Origin: Rhizobium sp. Root483D2
GTDB taxonomy: Bacteria; Pseudomonadota; Alphaproteobacteria; Rhizobiales; Rhizobiaceae
Reading direction: 5' to 3'
Assembly: GCF_001426685.1 (NCBI RefSeq)
Contig: NZ_LMFB01000016.1
Span: 69,895 to 133,894, forward strand
Length of the DNA: 64,000 nucleotides
A program made the position numbers and the translations under genes. Of this stretch, positions 17,018-26,069 are shown piece by piece. Within the stretch, counting starts at the first letter, position 1. Each line of letters starts with the position of its first letter. The notes beneath the pieces are model-generated. The model had not been told where the DNA came from. It saw nothing but the letters and a program-made list of their open reading frames with translations, and did no database searches.

Positions 17018-18178
17018 TCAACGTCCGCCGATGACGCCGATATAGTCGGAGACCCAGCGGTGATAGGGGACGCATTCGCTCTCACTGGCGCATTTCGAGG
17101 TTGGGGTCTTCCAGAACTTCACCTTGGCGAAATCGTCATAGCCGTTGGCCTTGCAGCCGCCGTCGGTCAAAAGTTCATTGCCCTTGCAGGCGGCAGCGAC
17201 TGACGGGTTGGCGCCGAACCAGGCGGAGACATCGCCCTGCACCTTCGGTGACAGCGAATGTTCCATCCACATATAGGCGCAGTTCGGATGCGCGCTTTCG
17301 GCATGCAGCATGGTCGTGTCGGCCCAGCCGGTGACGCCTTCCTCGGGAATGGTCGAGGCGATCGGCAGCTTTTCCGATTGCAGCAGGTTGACCTGGAACG
17401 GCCAGGAGCCCGACGCAACGACGCCTTCGTTCTTGAAATCGTCAATCTGGATCATCGCATCGTGCCAATAGCGGCTGGCAAGCGTGCGCTGGGTGCGCAG
17501 CACGTCGAGCGCTGCCTTGTACTGGTCTTCGTTGAGTTCGTAGGGGTCCTTGATGGCGAGTTCCTTGTTGTGGAACATCAGGTAGTTGGCAGCGTCGGCC
17601 ACATGGATCGGCCCGTCATAGGCCTGGACGCGGCCCTTGTTGGACTTGCCGTCCGGCAGGGTCATTTCCTTGAATACCACGTCCCAGCTCTTCGGCGCCT
17701 CGCCCTTGAAGGCTTCGGTATTGTACATCAGCACGTTCGGGCCCCAGACATAGGGCACGCCGTAGTGCACGCCGTTGACGGTGTACCAGGGCGACGACTG
17801 CATGCGCTCGTCAACGGTCTTGAAGCTCGGGATCAGGTCGGTGTTGATCGGCTGGACGCGCTTGCCGGCCACCAGCCGCAGCGAGGCGTCGCCGGATGCG
17901 GTGACGAGGTCGAAACCGCCTTCGTTCATCAGCGCGACCATTTCATCGGATGTCGCCGCCGTCTTGACGCTGACCTTGCAACCAGTCTGCTTTTCAAAGC
18001 CGGTGACCCAGTCATAGGCCTTGTCGGTCTCGCCGCGCTCGATATAGCCGGCCCAGGCGACGATCGACAGTTCGCCTTCGCCCTTGCCGAGTTCCTTCAG
18101 CGGTTCCTGCGCGAAAGCATGGGTGGCGAAAGCGAGGACAAGGGTGAGCGCGGTGCAGGATTTCAGAATCTGCTTCAT
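17018..18178 (-). CDS. Polyamine-type ABC transporter periplasmic binding protein (PotD/PotF family)
   Basis: 386 residues. Starting at MKQILKS (ATG at 18178, GGGAGA upstream) gives a signal peptide cut after about 23 residues (THAFA-Q). The mature protein follows the PotD/PotF pattern: LSIVAWAGYIERG opening strand, WVTGFEKQTGCKVSVK, YGVPYVWGPNVLMYNTEAF hinge region, and ANYLMFHN. Two-lobed periplasmic proteins of this family bind putrescine, spermidine or similar cations. It is the first transport gene after the LysR regulator, and a LysR-type palindrome lies in the gap. The extended frame to 18265 adds a non-conserved leader and is rejected. Confidence 0.86.
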   Translation of the reverse strand: MKQILKSCTALTLVLAFATHAFAQEPLKELGKGEGELSIVAWAGYIERGETDKAYDWVTGFEKQTGCKVSVKTAATSDEMVALMNEGGFDLVTASGDASLRLVAGKRVQPINTDLIPSFKTVDERMQSSPWYTVNGVHYGVPYVWGPNVLMYNTEAFKGEAPKSWDVVFKEMTLPDGKSNKGRVQAYDGPIHVADAANYLMFHNKELAIKDPYELNEDQYKAALDVLRTQRTLASRYWHDAMIQIDDFKNEGVVASGSWPFQVNLLQSEKLPIASTIPEEGVTGWADTTMLHAESAHPNCAYMWMEHSLSPKVQGDVSAWFGANPSVAAACKGNELLTDGGCKANGYDDFAKVKFWKTPTSKCASESECVPYHRWVSDYIGVIGGR

Positions 18179-18280
18179 CTTCAGTCTCCCGGTTTGGTAT
18201 CCGAATTTTTCGGTTGTGTTCCCGGAAGGAAAGGTGCCCCGATTTCGCCGCTTTCGCAAATTCATTAATCAGAATGTCGC

Positions 18281-18297
18281 TATCGGTTTTTCCGATA
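18281..18297. promoter_or_regulatory. Candidate LysR operator upstream of the polyamine transporter
   Basis: TATCGG-TTTTT-CCGATA is a perfect palindrome of T-N11-A type (also ATC-N9-GAT). It lies in the 130-bp gap between the LysR gene and the binding-protein gene, about 105 bp before the latter's start. It is a plausible target of the adjacent regulator. Confidence 0.5.
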
Positions 18298-18308
18298 TCA
18301 TGGGATGA

Positions 18309-19220
18309 TCACCGCGAACGGCCGCTGCGAAGGGCCTCTGCGACCCCGATAAAATCCTTGGCCGATTGCGGCAGGCCGGAACCCTTGCGCCAGACCATGC
18401 CGACCTGGACGACGGGCAGGGCGCCGGAGACGTCGCGGCTTTCAATGCGGTCGCCTTCCAGCGACCAGGGCCGGTAGACCAGATCGGGCAAAAGCGCGAT
18501 CCCGGCGCCGGTGGCGACCAGGCTGCGCACCGCTTCCACCGAGCGTGTACGAAAGGCGACATGCGGGCGGGCGCCCAGTGCGGTCAGAAGCTTGCCGGTA
18601 TTCTCCTCGATTTCATCCACTGTCAGCATGATCAGCGGTTCCTTGGCGATATCGGCGACAGAGATGATATCGGCGGACACCAGCGGGTGGCCGAGCGGCA
18701 GCCAGAGCCTGTAGGGCGAGGTCTCGATGATCTCCGCCTGCAGCGCCATGCGGTCGCGCAGGTTGGAAATGACCATGACGGCGACATCCAGTTCGCCGCC
18801 GACGAGAAGATGTTCGAGATAGGAGCCGTTATCCTCGATGGCGCTGACCTCGACGCCGGGGCAGGCGCGGCGGTAGCGGGCGAGCAGATCGGAGAGAACA
18901 TAACCCGCAACCAGCGAGGTAACGCCGAGATTGAGCTTGCCGCCGGTGCGCTCCTCCCGCTCCTGCGAAAACGAGCGGCGGGCATCGGAGACGCCAGCGA
19001 GGATTTTGGTTGCGTGGCGCAGGAACTGATGGCCGTTATGGGTGATGTGCAGCCCGCGCGGATGGCGTTCGAACAGTTCCACGCCCAGATCGGTTTCCAG
19101 CTCCTTGACCGCTTCGGTGATCGACGATTGCGAAATCGACAGGTTCTGCGCCGCTCGCGTGACCGACCCCTGTTCGGCGACGGCGATGAAATACTGGAGC
19201 TGACGGAGGGTGAAGGCCAT
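18309..19220 (-). CDS. LysR-family transcriptional regulator of the polyamine operon
   Basis: 303 residues, standard length. Winged helix-turn-helix at about 1-60 (QGSVTRAAQNLSISQSSITE), linker helix, then a two-lobed effector domain (about 90-295) with LNLGVTSLVAGYVLSDLL. The gene runs in the same direction as the transporter genes and directly precedes them, so it is probably their activator, responding to the imported compound. Its own upstream region is only 50 bp to the signal peptidase stop, so it may also be read through from that gene. Confidence 0.88.
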   Translation of the reverse strand: MAFTLRQLQYFIAVAEQGSVTRAAQNLSISQSSITEAVKELETDLGVELFERHPRGLHITHNGHQFLRHATKILAGVSDARRSFSQEREERTGGKLNLGVTSLVAGYVLSDLLARYRRACPGVEVSAIEDNGSYLEHLLVGGELDVAVMVISNLRDRMALQAEIIETSPYRLWLPLGHPLVSADIISVADIAKEPLIMLTVDEIEENTGKLLTALGARPHVAFRTRSVEAVRSLVATGAGIALLPDLVYRPWSLEGDRIESRDVSGALPVVQVGMVWRKGSGLPQSAKDFIGVAEALRSGRSR

Positions 19221-19270
19221 GGCTGCCAGTCAAACGCAATCTCAACGGGTCACGCAAGGGCCTGACGATA

Positions 19271-19999
19271 TCAATTTATCCAGCCACTTCGATTTGGGTC
19301 GTCGTCGTTGGTAAAAACGAGCGATGCTTTCGCATAGATGTTTTCTTCCGGTACGAAGCCCACATCATATCGGCTGTCCGCACTATTGTCCCTGTTATCT
19401 CCCATCATAAAATAGTGTTTTGGCGGAACCAAGAACTCGTCAGTGTTATCAGATGCTTCGTCATCAGACACTTCCGTGATCGGATACGTTTTTCCGCCCG
19501 GAAGCGTTTCCAAATACTCGATAAGATTTTGGCCGCTATCTCCTAACGCCGGGTTGATGCCGCGTTTTTCCCGGGGTACGATTTCGTCATTAATGTAAAG
19601 GCGTCCTGCCAATAGCCGGATGCGATCCCCTGGTTCACCGATGATGCGTTTGACATAGTCGATCGCCGGATCTGGCGGGTAACGAAAAATGACAACGTCT
19701 CCCCTTTTGGGCTGAACGCCGAAGGTCCGAAACTCCGGCCCTGTATCGAACGGATAGGAAAACCTTTTATATCCGTAGGCGAATTTGTTCGCGAGCAGAC
19801 GGTCGCCTTTTTCAAGCGTTGGAAACATAGAGCTCCCAGGTATGGCGAATGGCTGAACAATGAATGTTCTGATCGTTCCTGCGAGAACCACGGGGGTCGC
19901 CGCGATGGTCGCTATTCCAATGACGAAAAGAGGAGGCGTAAGGAGGATGATCAGAAGTACGGTTGCGATGTATCTGATTTTTCTTAACTCTGGATACAT
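19271..19999 (-). CDS. Signal peptidase I paralogue
   Basis: 242 residues. N-terminal membrane anchor (about 8-40). Then box B FAIPGSSMFPTL with nucleophile Ser57, DYVKRIIG with the general base Lys117, and MGDNRDNSADSR as the conserved C-terminal box. All catalytic elements are present, so it should cleave secretory signal peptides at the periplasmic face. The coding sequence is visibly richer in A/T than its neighbours and has no secretion genes around it. It is therefore unlikely to be the housekeeping lepB (normally near rnc/acpS) and looks like an accessory, possibly transferred, copy. The Shine-Dalgarno sequence is weak. Confidence 0.85.
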   Translation of the reverse strand: MYPELRKIRYIATVLLIILLTPPLFVIGIATIAATPVVLAGTIRTFIVQPFAIPGSSMFPTLEKGDRLLANKFAYGYKRFSYPFDTGPEFRTFGVQPKRGDVVIFRYPPDPAIDYVKRIIGEPGDRIRLLAGRLYINDEIVPREKRGINPALGDSGQNLIEYLETLPGGKTYPITEVSDDEASDNTDEFLVPPKHYFMMGDNRDNSADSRYDVGFVPEENIYAKASLVFTNDDDPNRSGWIN

Positions 20000-20068
20000 A
20001 GGAAACCTAGTGGGTCAGCTTGCGTCATTTCGCTCCCAAATAACAAACTGTTTTATGGTTGTATAGTG

Positions 20069-20986
20069 ATGGGCACGAACAACCAAATTCCCACCGAACG
20101 CGGTATCCTCGCCTTCCACCACCGTTGCGAGGCCTTCTATCCCGCCGATGCGGTCGATGCGCCGATCGAGCAGCAGCGTGCCTGGTATGATGCGCTCTGC
20201 GCCGAGTTCGATGCGCCATCGCCGGATAAGCTGACGCGGCAGGACGAGACGGTTGGCGGGCGCATTCCGGTGCGCCGGTACCGGCCCGCCGATATCGCCA
20301 CGCAAACACGGATTTTCTACATTCATGGCGGCGGTTTTGTCGTTGGATCGCTGGAAAGCCATGATGCGATCTGCGCCGAGATTGCGCATGCGGCAAAGGC
20401 CGAGCTGGTGTCGATCGACTACCGGCTGGCACCGGAGCATGTCTGGCCGGCGGCGTTCGACGATTGTTTTAAGGTGCTGCAATGGCTTCTGGCCGATGGG
20501 AGGCCGCTGGTCGTTGCGGGCGACAGTGCCGGCGGTAACCTGGCTGCGGGCATGGCGCTGAAGGCAAGGGCTGAGGACATCACGGGCATTGCGGGGCAGG
20601 TGCTGATCTATCCGGGGCTGGGCGGCGATCTCGTGTCCGGCTCCTATATTGAGATGGCCGAGGCACTGGGCCTGACGACGGCTGATGTCGCCTATTACCG
20701 GGACGTGCTGAAGGCGCCTGCGGAAAACGTGTTTGCGCATCCCTTGAAGGCGGGCGATTTTTCCGGCCTGCCGCCTGCCTATATCACATCGGCGCATTTT
20801 GATCCGCTGCGCGATGATGCCGCTCTCTATGCGCAGCGGCTGATCGCTGCCGGTGTCAGCGTTACCTATCGCGACGAGCCGCAGATGATCCATGCATGGT
20901 TGCGCGCCCGTCACATGAGTGAGGGCGCGCGCGACGGTTTCGTGCGGTTGTGCCGCGCTGTCAGCGATCTCGTCGGAACGCTCTGA
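20069..20986 (+). CDS. Alpha/beta hydrolase of the hormone-sensitive-lipase family (esterase)
   Basis: 305 residues. Oxyanion motif HGGGF at about 86-90, nucleophile Ser153 in GDSAGGN, acid in the HFDPLRDD segment and His in MIHAW near the C-terminus complete the triad. HSL-family enzymes cleave short-chain acyl esters in the cytoplasm; the natural substrate is unknown. The ATG at 20069 follows a GTG in the same frame at 20066, and neither has a strong ribosome site. The stop abuts the MsrA stop on the other strand without a gap. It is divergent from the signal peptidase gene. Confidence 0.82.
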   Translation: MGTNNQIPTERGILAFHHRCEAFYPADAVDAPIEQQRAWYDALCAEFDAPSPDKLTRQDETVGGRIPVRRYRPADIATQTRIFYIHGGGFVVGSLESHDAICAEIAHAAKAELVSIDYRLAPEHVWPAAFDDCFKVLQWLLADGRPLVVAGDSAGGNLAAGMALKARAEDITGIAGQVLIYPGLGGDLVSGSYIEMAEALGLTTADVAYYRDVLKAPAENVFAHPLKAGDFSGLPPAYITSAHFDPLRDDAALYAQRLIAAGVSVTYRDEPQMIHAWLRARHMSEGARDGFVRLCRAVSDLVGTL

Positions 20987-21730
20987 TCAGCTCTTGGCCT
21001 TGAGGACGAGGACCGGCTTGGCACTGAACTCCGTCGGGAAAAGCGCCTTGAGGTTCTCGATCTTCGGCATGTCGTTGTAGACGATATAGGGATAGGTCGG
21101 GTTGAGCGTCAGGAAATCCTGGTGGTATTCCTCGGCAGGGTAGAAGGCGCTCATATCGGACACTTTGGTCACGACGGGCTCGCCGTAGACCTTCGCCTTG
21201 TCGAGCTGGGCGATATAGCTCTGAGCGATCTTCTTCTGCTCGCCGTTGGTCGCAAAAATTTCCGAGCGGTATTGCGTGCCGTGGTCGGGCCCCTGATAGT
21301 TCAGCTGCGTCGGGTTATGTGCTACCGAGAAATAGATCTGCAGCAGCTGGCCATAGGTGACCATCTTCGGATTATACGTGACTTCGACGGCCTCGGCATG
21401 GCCCGTATCGCCGCCGCTGACGGTTTCGTAGATGGCGGTATCCTTGGCGCCGCCGGAATAGCCGGAGACGGCATTCTTGACACCCTTCACATGCTGGAAC
21501 ACGCCCTGCACGCCCCAGAAGCAGCCGCCCGCGAACACGGCTTTTTCCGTGTTCGCGGTCGCCGTCTCATCGATCGCCGGAGGCGGAATGACCACGGCTT
21601 CTTCGGCTGCATTGCTGAAGGTCGAGGACATGGCAAACAGGCCGGCGGCAATGGCCGTCACGCCGGCGAGCCCGAAAATGAACGGCCGTCTGGCCGTGTT
21701 CGAAATCCTGTCTTTTTCAAGCTGCGGCAT
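20987..21730 (-). CDS. msrA: Peptide methionine-S-sulfoxide reductase MsrA, membrane-anchored or exported
   Basis: 247 residues. The reductase domain begins at about 62 with AVFAGGCFWG (catalytic Cys70) and includes GYSGG and HAEAVEVTYNP, so it should repair methionine-S-sulfoxide in proteins. The 45-residue N-terminal extension carries one hydrophobic segment (about 17-41). This indicates export or anchoring in the inner membrane and hence a periplasmic site of action, as in other long MsrA forms. No second Cys in the last few residues (which end VLVLKAKS) is visible for the usual recycling disulfide. GGAGG is well placed before the ATG. Confidence 0.9.
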   Translation of the reverse strand: MPQLEKDRISNTARRPFIFGLAGVTAIAAGLFAMSSTFSNAAEEAVVIPPPAIDETATANTEKAVFAGGCFWGVQGVFQHVKGVKNAVSGYSGGAKDTAIYETVSGGDTGHAEAVEVTYNPKMVTYGQLLQIYFSVAHNPTQLNYQGPDHGTQYRSEIFATNGEQKKIAQSYIAQLDKAKVYGEPVVTKVSDMSAFYPAEEYHQDFLTLNPTYPYIVYNDMPKIENLKALFPTEFSAKPVLVLKAKS

Positions 21731-21926
21731 GGTAATCCTCCTTCGATGCTTTGGTCACAGACATCCGCTGCCGATCGCAGCGATATGCGCCCTTGCTTTA
21801 TGAGCAAACTGTGACCAACAGACACGGGCTGGTCAAATCGCAAATGCGTGCGTAACGCCAATGTGACAGGCTTCCCGGCGGGATACACGCGCCTGTGATC
21901 CGGTGGAATTGAAGTGGGAGTTGGGG

Positions 21927-22331
21927 ATGAGCGGTATTACCGATCTTGAAACGCTGTTGCGCGAAATGCGTCCGGATCTGCGGGCGGGCGAATATGTCTA
22001 TTGCAGCGTACCGGCGGATGCGCCCGGGTGGCTTTCACTGAAGCCTTTGGGCTTCTTTCGCGAGGATGAAGGGCTGACGCTGATTGTCGAAAAGACGCAA
22101 GCCGACAAAGCCGGGCTCAGCTATGGCCCGGTGATGCGCTGCATCACGCTGACGGTCCATTCCGCGCTTGAGGCCGTCGGGCTGACGGCGGCGGTTGCGG
22201 TGGCGCTGACGCGGCATGGCATCAGCGCCAATGTGGTCGCGGCCTATCACCACGACCACATTTTCGTGCCTGCAGACGATGCGGAACGGGCCTTGGCAGC
22301 CCTGGCAGAGGCTGCCCCCGTTCTCACATGA
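21927..22331 (+). CDS. ACT-domain protein of unknown role
   Basis: 134 residues. Two ACT-like halves: residues 1-65 (SGITDLETLLREMRP, then YVYCSVP) and 66-134 (ITLTVHSALEAVGLTAAVAVALTRHGISANVVAAYHHDHIFVP). This pattern fits the small ACT_7/DUF2241 proteins, presumed to bind amino acids. The ATG at 21927 has GGGAG six bases upstream; the GTG at 21903 would add non-conserved residues. The 3' end overlaps the convergent CocE-type gene by 8 bp. Specific ligand and partner unknown. Confidence 0.75.
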   Translation: MSGITDLETLLREMRPDLRAGEYVYCSVPADAPGWLSLKPLGFFREDEGLTLIVEKTQADKAGLSYGPVMRCITLTVHSALEAVGLTAAVAVALTRHGISANVVAAYHHDHIFVPADDAERALAALAEAAPVLT

Positions 22332-24336
22332 AGTCGCGTGGCACGCGCGTCTCTTCGAAGGTTTTTTCGAAGATCTGCGTCTCCCCTTCGAAGGCTGTCA
22401 CCGACGCCGAGGTCAGCCATTCGGTTGCCGTGCAGGCGATCCGCGAGACAGACACGGTCTTCACCGACCAGTTTTCGCGTTTGGCGATGCAGGTCCAGGT
22501 CGAGATACCCGTCATCGACAGCGGATCGTCCGCAGCGATCGTCCAGGTTTCGTCGCGGATGTCCTGCGTGGCAAGGCCGGTATCGGGATGTTCGGTCAGG
22601 CCGCCATCCTCGTAGATATGGTAGTGCGTCTGGCCTGTCGTCATATCGCGCTCGACCCGGCGGCTGGTGCTGCCGGACGTGTGCTCGATATATTTCGGCA
22701 GCGGATCGGGATTGGCAGGCTCCGGCATGGTAATGCGCTTGTGGTCGCCAAGCTTGGGCAGGGCGAGCCCCAGCGAGGCAAGATCGAGCGTCAGGCCCGG
22801 ATCTGACGGAGCGGGCAGGATCATCGGCCAGTAGGCGGTCGAGAGCGACAGCCGGATGCGATGACCGGCGCCGAAACGGTAGCCGCAGGCGTCGAGCACC
22901 AGTTCGACCCTGGTCTTCTTGCCCTTTTCCATCGGCTTCGGTTCGGCATTGCCGTCGCGATGGGCTAGGTTCAAAACACCGAAGGTCACGCGGGTGGCGC
23001 TGCCATCCGGATGGATATCGACGAGGCGGACGGCAAGATTTGCCCAATCGGCATCGCAGGCGAGTTCAACCGTCAGTACCGGCTGGCCGAGATAATCGAC
23101 GGCCTGTGTCAGCGGTGCGGTTTCGAAAGTCAGCGAACCGGCATCGTCGATGCGCTGGTCGCCGGCCATTTCGGCGTCGGGCTTCAGGGTGAACCATTCG
23201 CCGGACGCCGTTCCCGTGTCGAGCGGCGATTTCAGATAGGCGTTATGGTCATGGGCGCCGGCGATCGGCATGCCCTCGTTGAGGCTGCCGAACTGATCGA
23301 TATAGAAGGTCTGCATGTCCGGCTGCGACCACGTCTCCTTTGCCACCCAGAAACCGGGATCGGCATTGCGGCGCAACGCTGGCTTCGGACCGTCGAGGAT
23401 GAAGGCGCGCATCTGCGGCAGGGCCTCGGCGCCGGTTTCTTCGCCGCGCAGCCAATGGTTCCACCAGGCAATCGCCTCGCCATGGAAATCGGCGCGCGGT
23501 TTCGGCCAGGCGAAATGCGGATATTTGTGCACCCAGGGGCCGATCAGGGCCTTGACCTTGCCGCCCAGACCTTCGGATGCCTTCATCGGCGTGTTGCGGT
23601 ACCCGTCGGCCCAGCCGGCGATGACCATGGCCGGAACCGGAAAGCCTTCGAAATCCTCGCAGATCGAGCCATGTTCCCAAAAGGCGTCACGGCGCTGGTG
23701 CTCAAGCCATTCCTCCATGAAATAGGGCTCGTTTTCCAGCCGCTCCAGCCACATGTCCTTCCATCTGTCGCCGACCAGCGCCGGATCGGGCGAGCGCGAC
23801 TGATAGGCAAGCATGGTTGCAGCCCAGGAGAGCTGCGCGGACAGATGCGTGCCGTTCTTGTAGTGGATGTCGTCATTGTAGCGATCGACGGTGGAGGCAA
23901 TCGAGATCACCGCTTTCAGCGCCGGGGGCTTCAGGGCTGCGACCTGCAGGCAGTTGAAGCCGCCCCAGGAAATGCCCATCATGCCGACATTGCCGTTCGA
24001 CCAGGGCTGGGCGGCAATCCAGGCGATCAGCTCGCAACCGTCGCTCAATTCGCGCGGCGTGTACTCGCCATCGATGACGCCGTCGCTTTCGCCGGAACCG
24101 CGGATATCGACACGTACGCCGGCAATGCCGGCGGCCGCAAACACCGGGTAAGTGGATTCGTCGCGGGCGTTGGTGCCGCCGCGCTTGCGATAGGGCAGGT
24201 ATTCGAGAACTGCGGGGACCGGGTTTGCGTCAGCGCCATCCGGCATCCAGATGCGGGCGGAAAGCCGGGTGCCATCGGACAGAGTGATCCACTCGTTCTC
24301 GATCAGGGTAAAGCTGTGTTTCGACATGCTATCCAT
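22324..24336 (-). CDS. CocE/NonD-family serine hydrolase (X-Pro dipeptidyl-peptidase fold)
   Basis: 670 residues from the ATG at 24336; in-frame starts at 24357 (TTG), 24345 and 24327 are alternatives. An alpha/beta hydrolase domain holds the nucleophile Ser123 in GISWGG, an RGSGESDG loop (about 80-87) and EYLPYRKR. It is followed by a helical cap and a C-terminal jelly-roll (LSTAYWPMI). Members hydrolyse acyl esters or X-Pro peptides. The gene follows directly on a Dpp-type binding-protein gene (frames overlap or nearly so), which suggests a peptide or an acyl-amide substrate imported by that system (inference). No signal peptide is seen, so it is probably cytoplasmic. Confidence 0.82.
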   Translation of the reverse strand: MDSMSKHSFTLIENEWITLSDGTRLSARIWMPDGADANPVPAVLEYLPYRKRGGTNARDESTYPVFAAAGIAGVRVDIRGSGESDGVIDGEYTPRELSDGCELIAWIAAQPWSNGNVGMMGISWGGFNCLQVAALKPPALKAVISIASTVDRYNDDIHYKNGTHLSAQLSWAATMLAYQSRSPDPALVGDRWKDMWLERLENEPYFMEEWLEHQRRDAFWEHGSICEDFEGFPVPAMVIAGWADGYRNTPMKASEGLGGKVKALIGPWVHKYPHFAWPKPRADFHGEAIAWWNHWLRGEETGAEALPQMRAFILDGPKPALRRNADPGFWVAKETWSQPDMQTFYIDQFGSLNEGMPIAGAHDHNAYLKSPLDTGTASGEWFTLKPDAEMAGDQRIDDAGSLTFETAPLTQAVDYLGQPVLTVELACDADWANLAVRLVDIHPDGSATRVTFGVLNLAHRDGNAEPKPMEKGKKTRVELVLDACGYRFGAGHRIRLSLSTAYWPMILPAPSDPGLTLDLASLGLALPKLGDHKRITMPEPANPDPLPKYIEHTSGSTSRRVERDMTTGQTHYHIYEDGGLTEHPDTGLATQDIRDETWTIAADDPLSMTGISTWTCIAKRENWSVKTVSVSRIACTATEWLTSASVTAFEGETQIFEKTFEETRVPRDFM

Positions 24337-24353
24337 TTTCGTCATTCCGCTTT

Positions 24354-25943
24354 TCAATTGTCGAACCAGACGCGGCTTGCCACATAGCCGTTCGAAAGGT
24401 CGTTGCCGATATCATGGACGAAACCCTTCACCGATGTGGAGGCGGCGTTCACATAATCGTTGAAGACGGGCAGGATCAGGCCGCCTTCGTCCCGGACCGT
24501 CAGCGCCATGGTGTGGTAAAGGTCCTTGCGCTTGGTTTCGTCGAGCTCGGAGCGTGCCTGCAGCAGAAGCTTGTCGAAATCCTCGCGCTTGAAACGGGTA
24601 TCGTTCCATTCGGCCGTCGAGAGGTAGGAGGTCGAGTAGCGCGAATCTTGCGTCGGACGGCCGCCCCAGTAGGAGGCGCAGAACGGCTGGACGTTCCAGA
24701 CATTCGTCCAGTAACCGTCTTCCGGCTCGCGCTGGACCTCGATCTGGATACCGGCTTTGCGGGCACTTTCCTGAAACAGCACGGCGGCATCGACGGCGCC
24801 GGCAAAGGCGGCGTCGGAGGTGCGCAGCGGGATCGGGCGGTCGTGGCCGGATTTCTTGTAGTGGAAGGCCGCCTTGTCCGGATCGTAAGCGCGCTGTTCG
24901 ATACCCTCGGGGGCCAGAGCGTAGTTTTCGTTGACCGGATAGTCGTTGCCGATCTTGCCGTAGCCGCCGAGGATGCGGTCGAGAATGGCCTGGCGGTCGA
25001 TCGCGTATTTCAGCGCCAGACGCAGGTCGTTATTGTCGAAGGGCGCGGTGTCGCAATGCATCAGGAAGCTGTAGAAACCCTTGCCTGCGGTCTTGAGGAT
25101 CTCGACTTTGGGAGCGCGCTTGAGCATTGGCACGGTTTTCGGATCGATATTGTTGATGAAATGCACCTGGCCGGAGGCGAGTGCCGCGACGCGCGCGGTG
25201 TTGTCGTTCATCACGATGATCTCGACACTATCGACGAAACCACGATCGGAGCGCCAGTCGGCAGCGTTCTTTTCGAATGTGGCGCGCAGGCCGGCTTCAT
25301 AGCTGGTCAGCTTGTAGGGGCCGGTGCCGACCGTGGAGGTGGGATCGCTGACGCCGCCGCCCGGCTGGATGATCAGGTGGTAGTCGGTCAAGATCAGCGG
25401 CAGGTCGGCATTGCCCTCGGTCAGCGTCAGGACGAGTTCGCCGCCCTTGTCCTCGATCGTCTTGATCGAGCGCATCAGGCCGAGCGCGCCGGATTTCGAG
25501 CCTTCGTCGGCATGGCGCTTCAGGGTGGCGATGACATCGGCCATGGTCAGCGGGCTGCCATCATGGAAGGTAACGCCGCTGCGCAGCTTGAACGTCCACA
25601 CCGACGCATCGGGAGACGGCGTCCAGGATTCGGCAAGGGAGGGAAGTGCAGCCCCCGTCTTCGGATCGGACTCCACCAGCGTATCGCCCCAGAGATGGCC
25701 GATGGTGAACAGGACGGAGCCGCTATAGGTGGCGGGATCAAGAGAATCGGTGGTGGCGCCGCCCTTGAGGCCAAGCTTGAGGTGGCCGCCGCGTTTGGGC
25801 TCCTCAGCCCGCGCCTTGCCTGCGATCAGCGTGCCGGAGAAACCGGCCGCAAGGCCCAGTGCCACGGTGCCGCCGAGGAAGGTCCGGCGGTTGACCTCGT
25901 TGCTGCCGATCAGGCTGTCGGGCTTCTTGGTGACGTCGCGCAT
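24354..25943 (-). CDS. Dpp-type ABC transporter binding protein (family 5), copy 1
   Basis: 529 residues. The N-terminus has a Tat-type signal, NRRTFLGG, with a hydrophobic stretch and a cut near GKARA. The rest is a family-5 peptide/nickel/opine-type binding protein (HLKLGLKGG start; GVTFHDGSPLTMADV; FSFLMH-like region). The ATG at 25943 is preceded by AAGGGAA; the longer frame beyond it is an artefact. The gene is coupled to the CocE-type hydrolase and divergent from an XRE regulator. It is closely similar in length and sequence to the binding protein at 30902-32491 and may share that operon's permeases. Confidence 0.85.
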   Translation of the reverse strand: MRDVTKKPDSLIGSNEVNRRTFLGGTVALGLAAGFSGTLIAGKARAEEPKRGGHLKLGLKGGATTDSLDPATYSGSVLFTIGHLWGDTLVESDPKTGAALPSLAESWTPSPDASVWTFKLRSGVTFHDGSPLTMADVIATLKRHADEGSKSGALGLMRSIKTIEDKGGELVLTLTEGNADLPLILTDYHLIIQPGGGVSDPTSTVGTGPYKLTSYEAGLRATFEKNAADWRSDRGFVDSVEIIVMNDNTARVAALASGQVHFINNIDPKTVPMLKRAPKVEILKTAGKGFYSFLMHCDTAPFDNNDLRLALKYAIDRQAILDRILGGYGKIGNDYPVNENYALAPEGIEQRAYDPDKAAFHYKKSGHDRPIPLRTSDAAFAGAVDAAVLFQESARKAGIQIEVQREPEDGYWTNVWNVQPFCASYWGGRPTQDSRYSTSYLSTAEWNDTRFKREDFDKLLLQARSELDETKRKDLYHTMALTVRDEGGLILPVFNDYVNAASTSVKGFVHDIGNDLSNGYVASRVWFDN

Positions 25944-26008
25944 TTGCTGTTCCCTTTGAGGCTGGTTTTCGTCCGGGAGCGTAGCGCGAATAGCGGACTG
26001 TACAATTT

Positions 26009-26042
26009 CGCGACTTGACGCTGGTTGACGCGACTTTACGCT
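26009..26042. promoter_or_regulatory. Tandem operator candidate: two 14-bp direct repeats, 20 bp apart
   Basis: CGCGACTTGACGCT (26009-26022) is repeated as CGCGACTTTACGCT (26029-26042). The two differ by one base, with a period of 20 bp, about two helical turns. They sit in the divergent gap between the binding-protein gene and the XRE regulator, right before the latter's start. They are a likely binding site for that regulator. Confidence 0.55.
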
Positions 26043-26069
26043 AGGGTGACTTGCTAATGGAGCTGTCCC

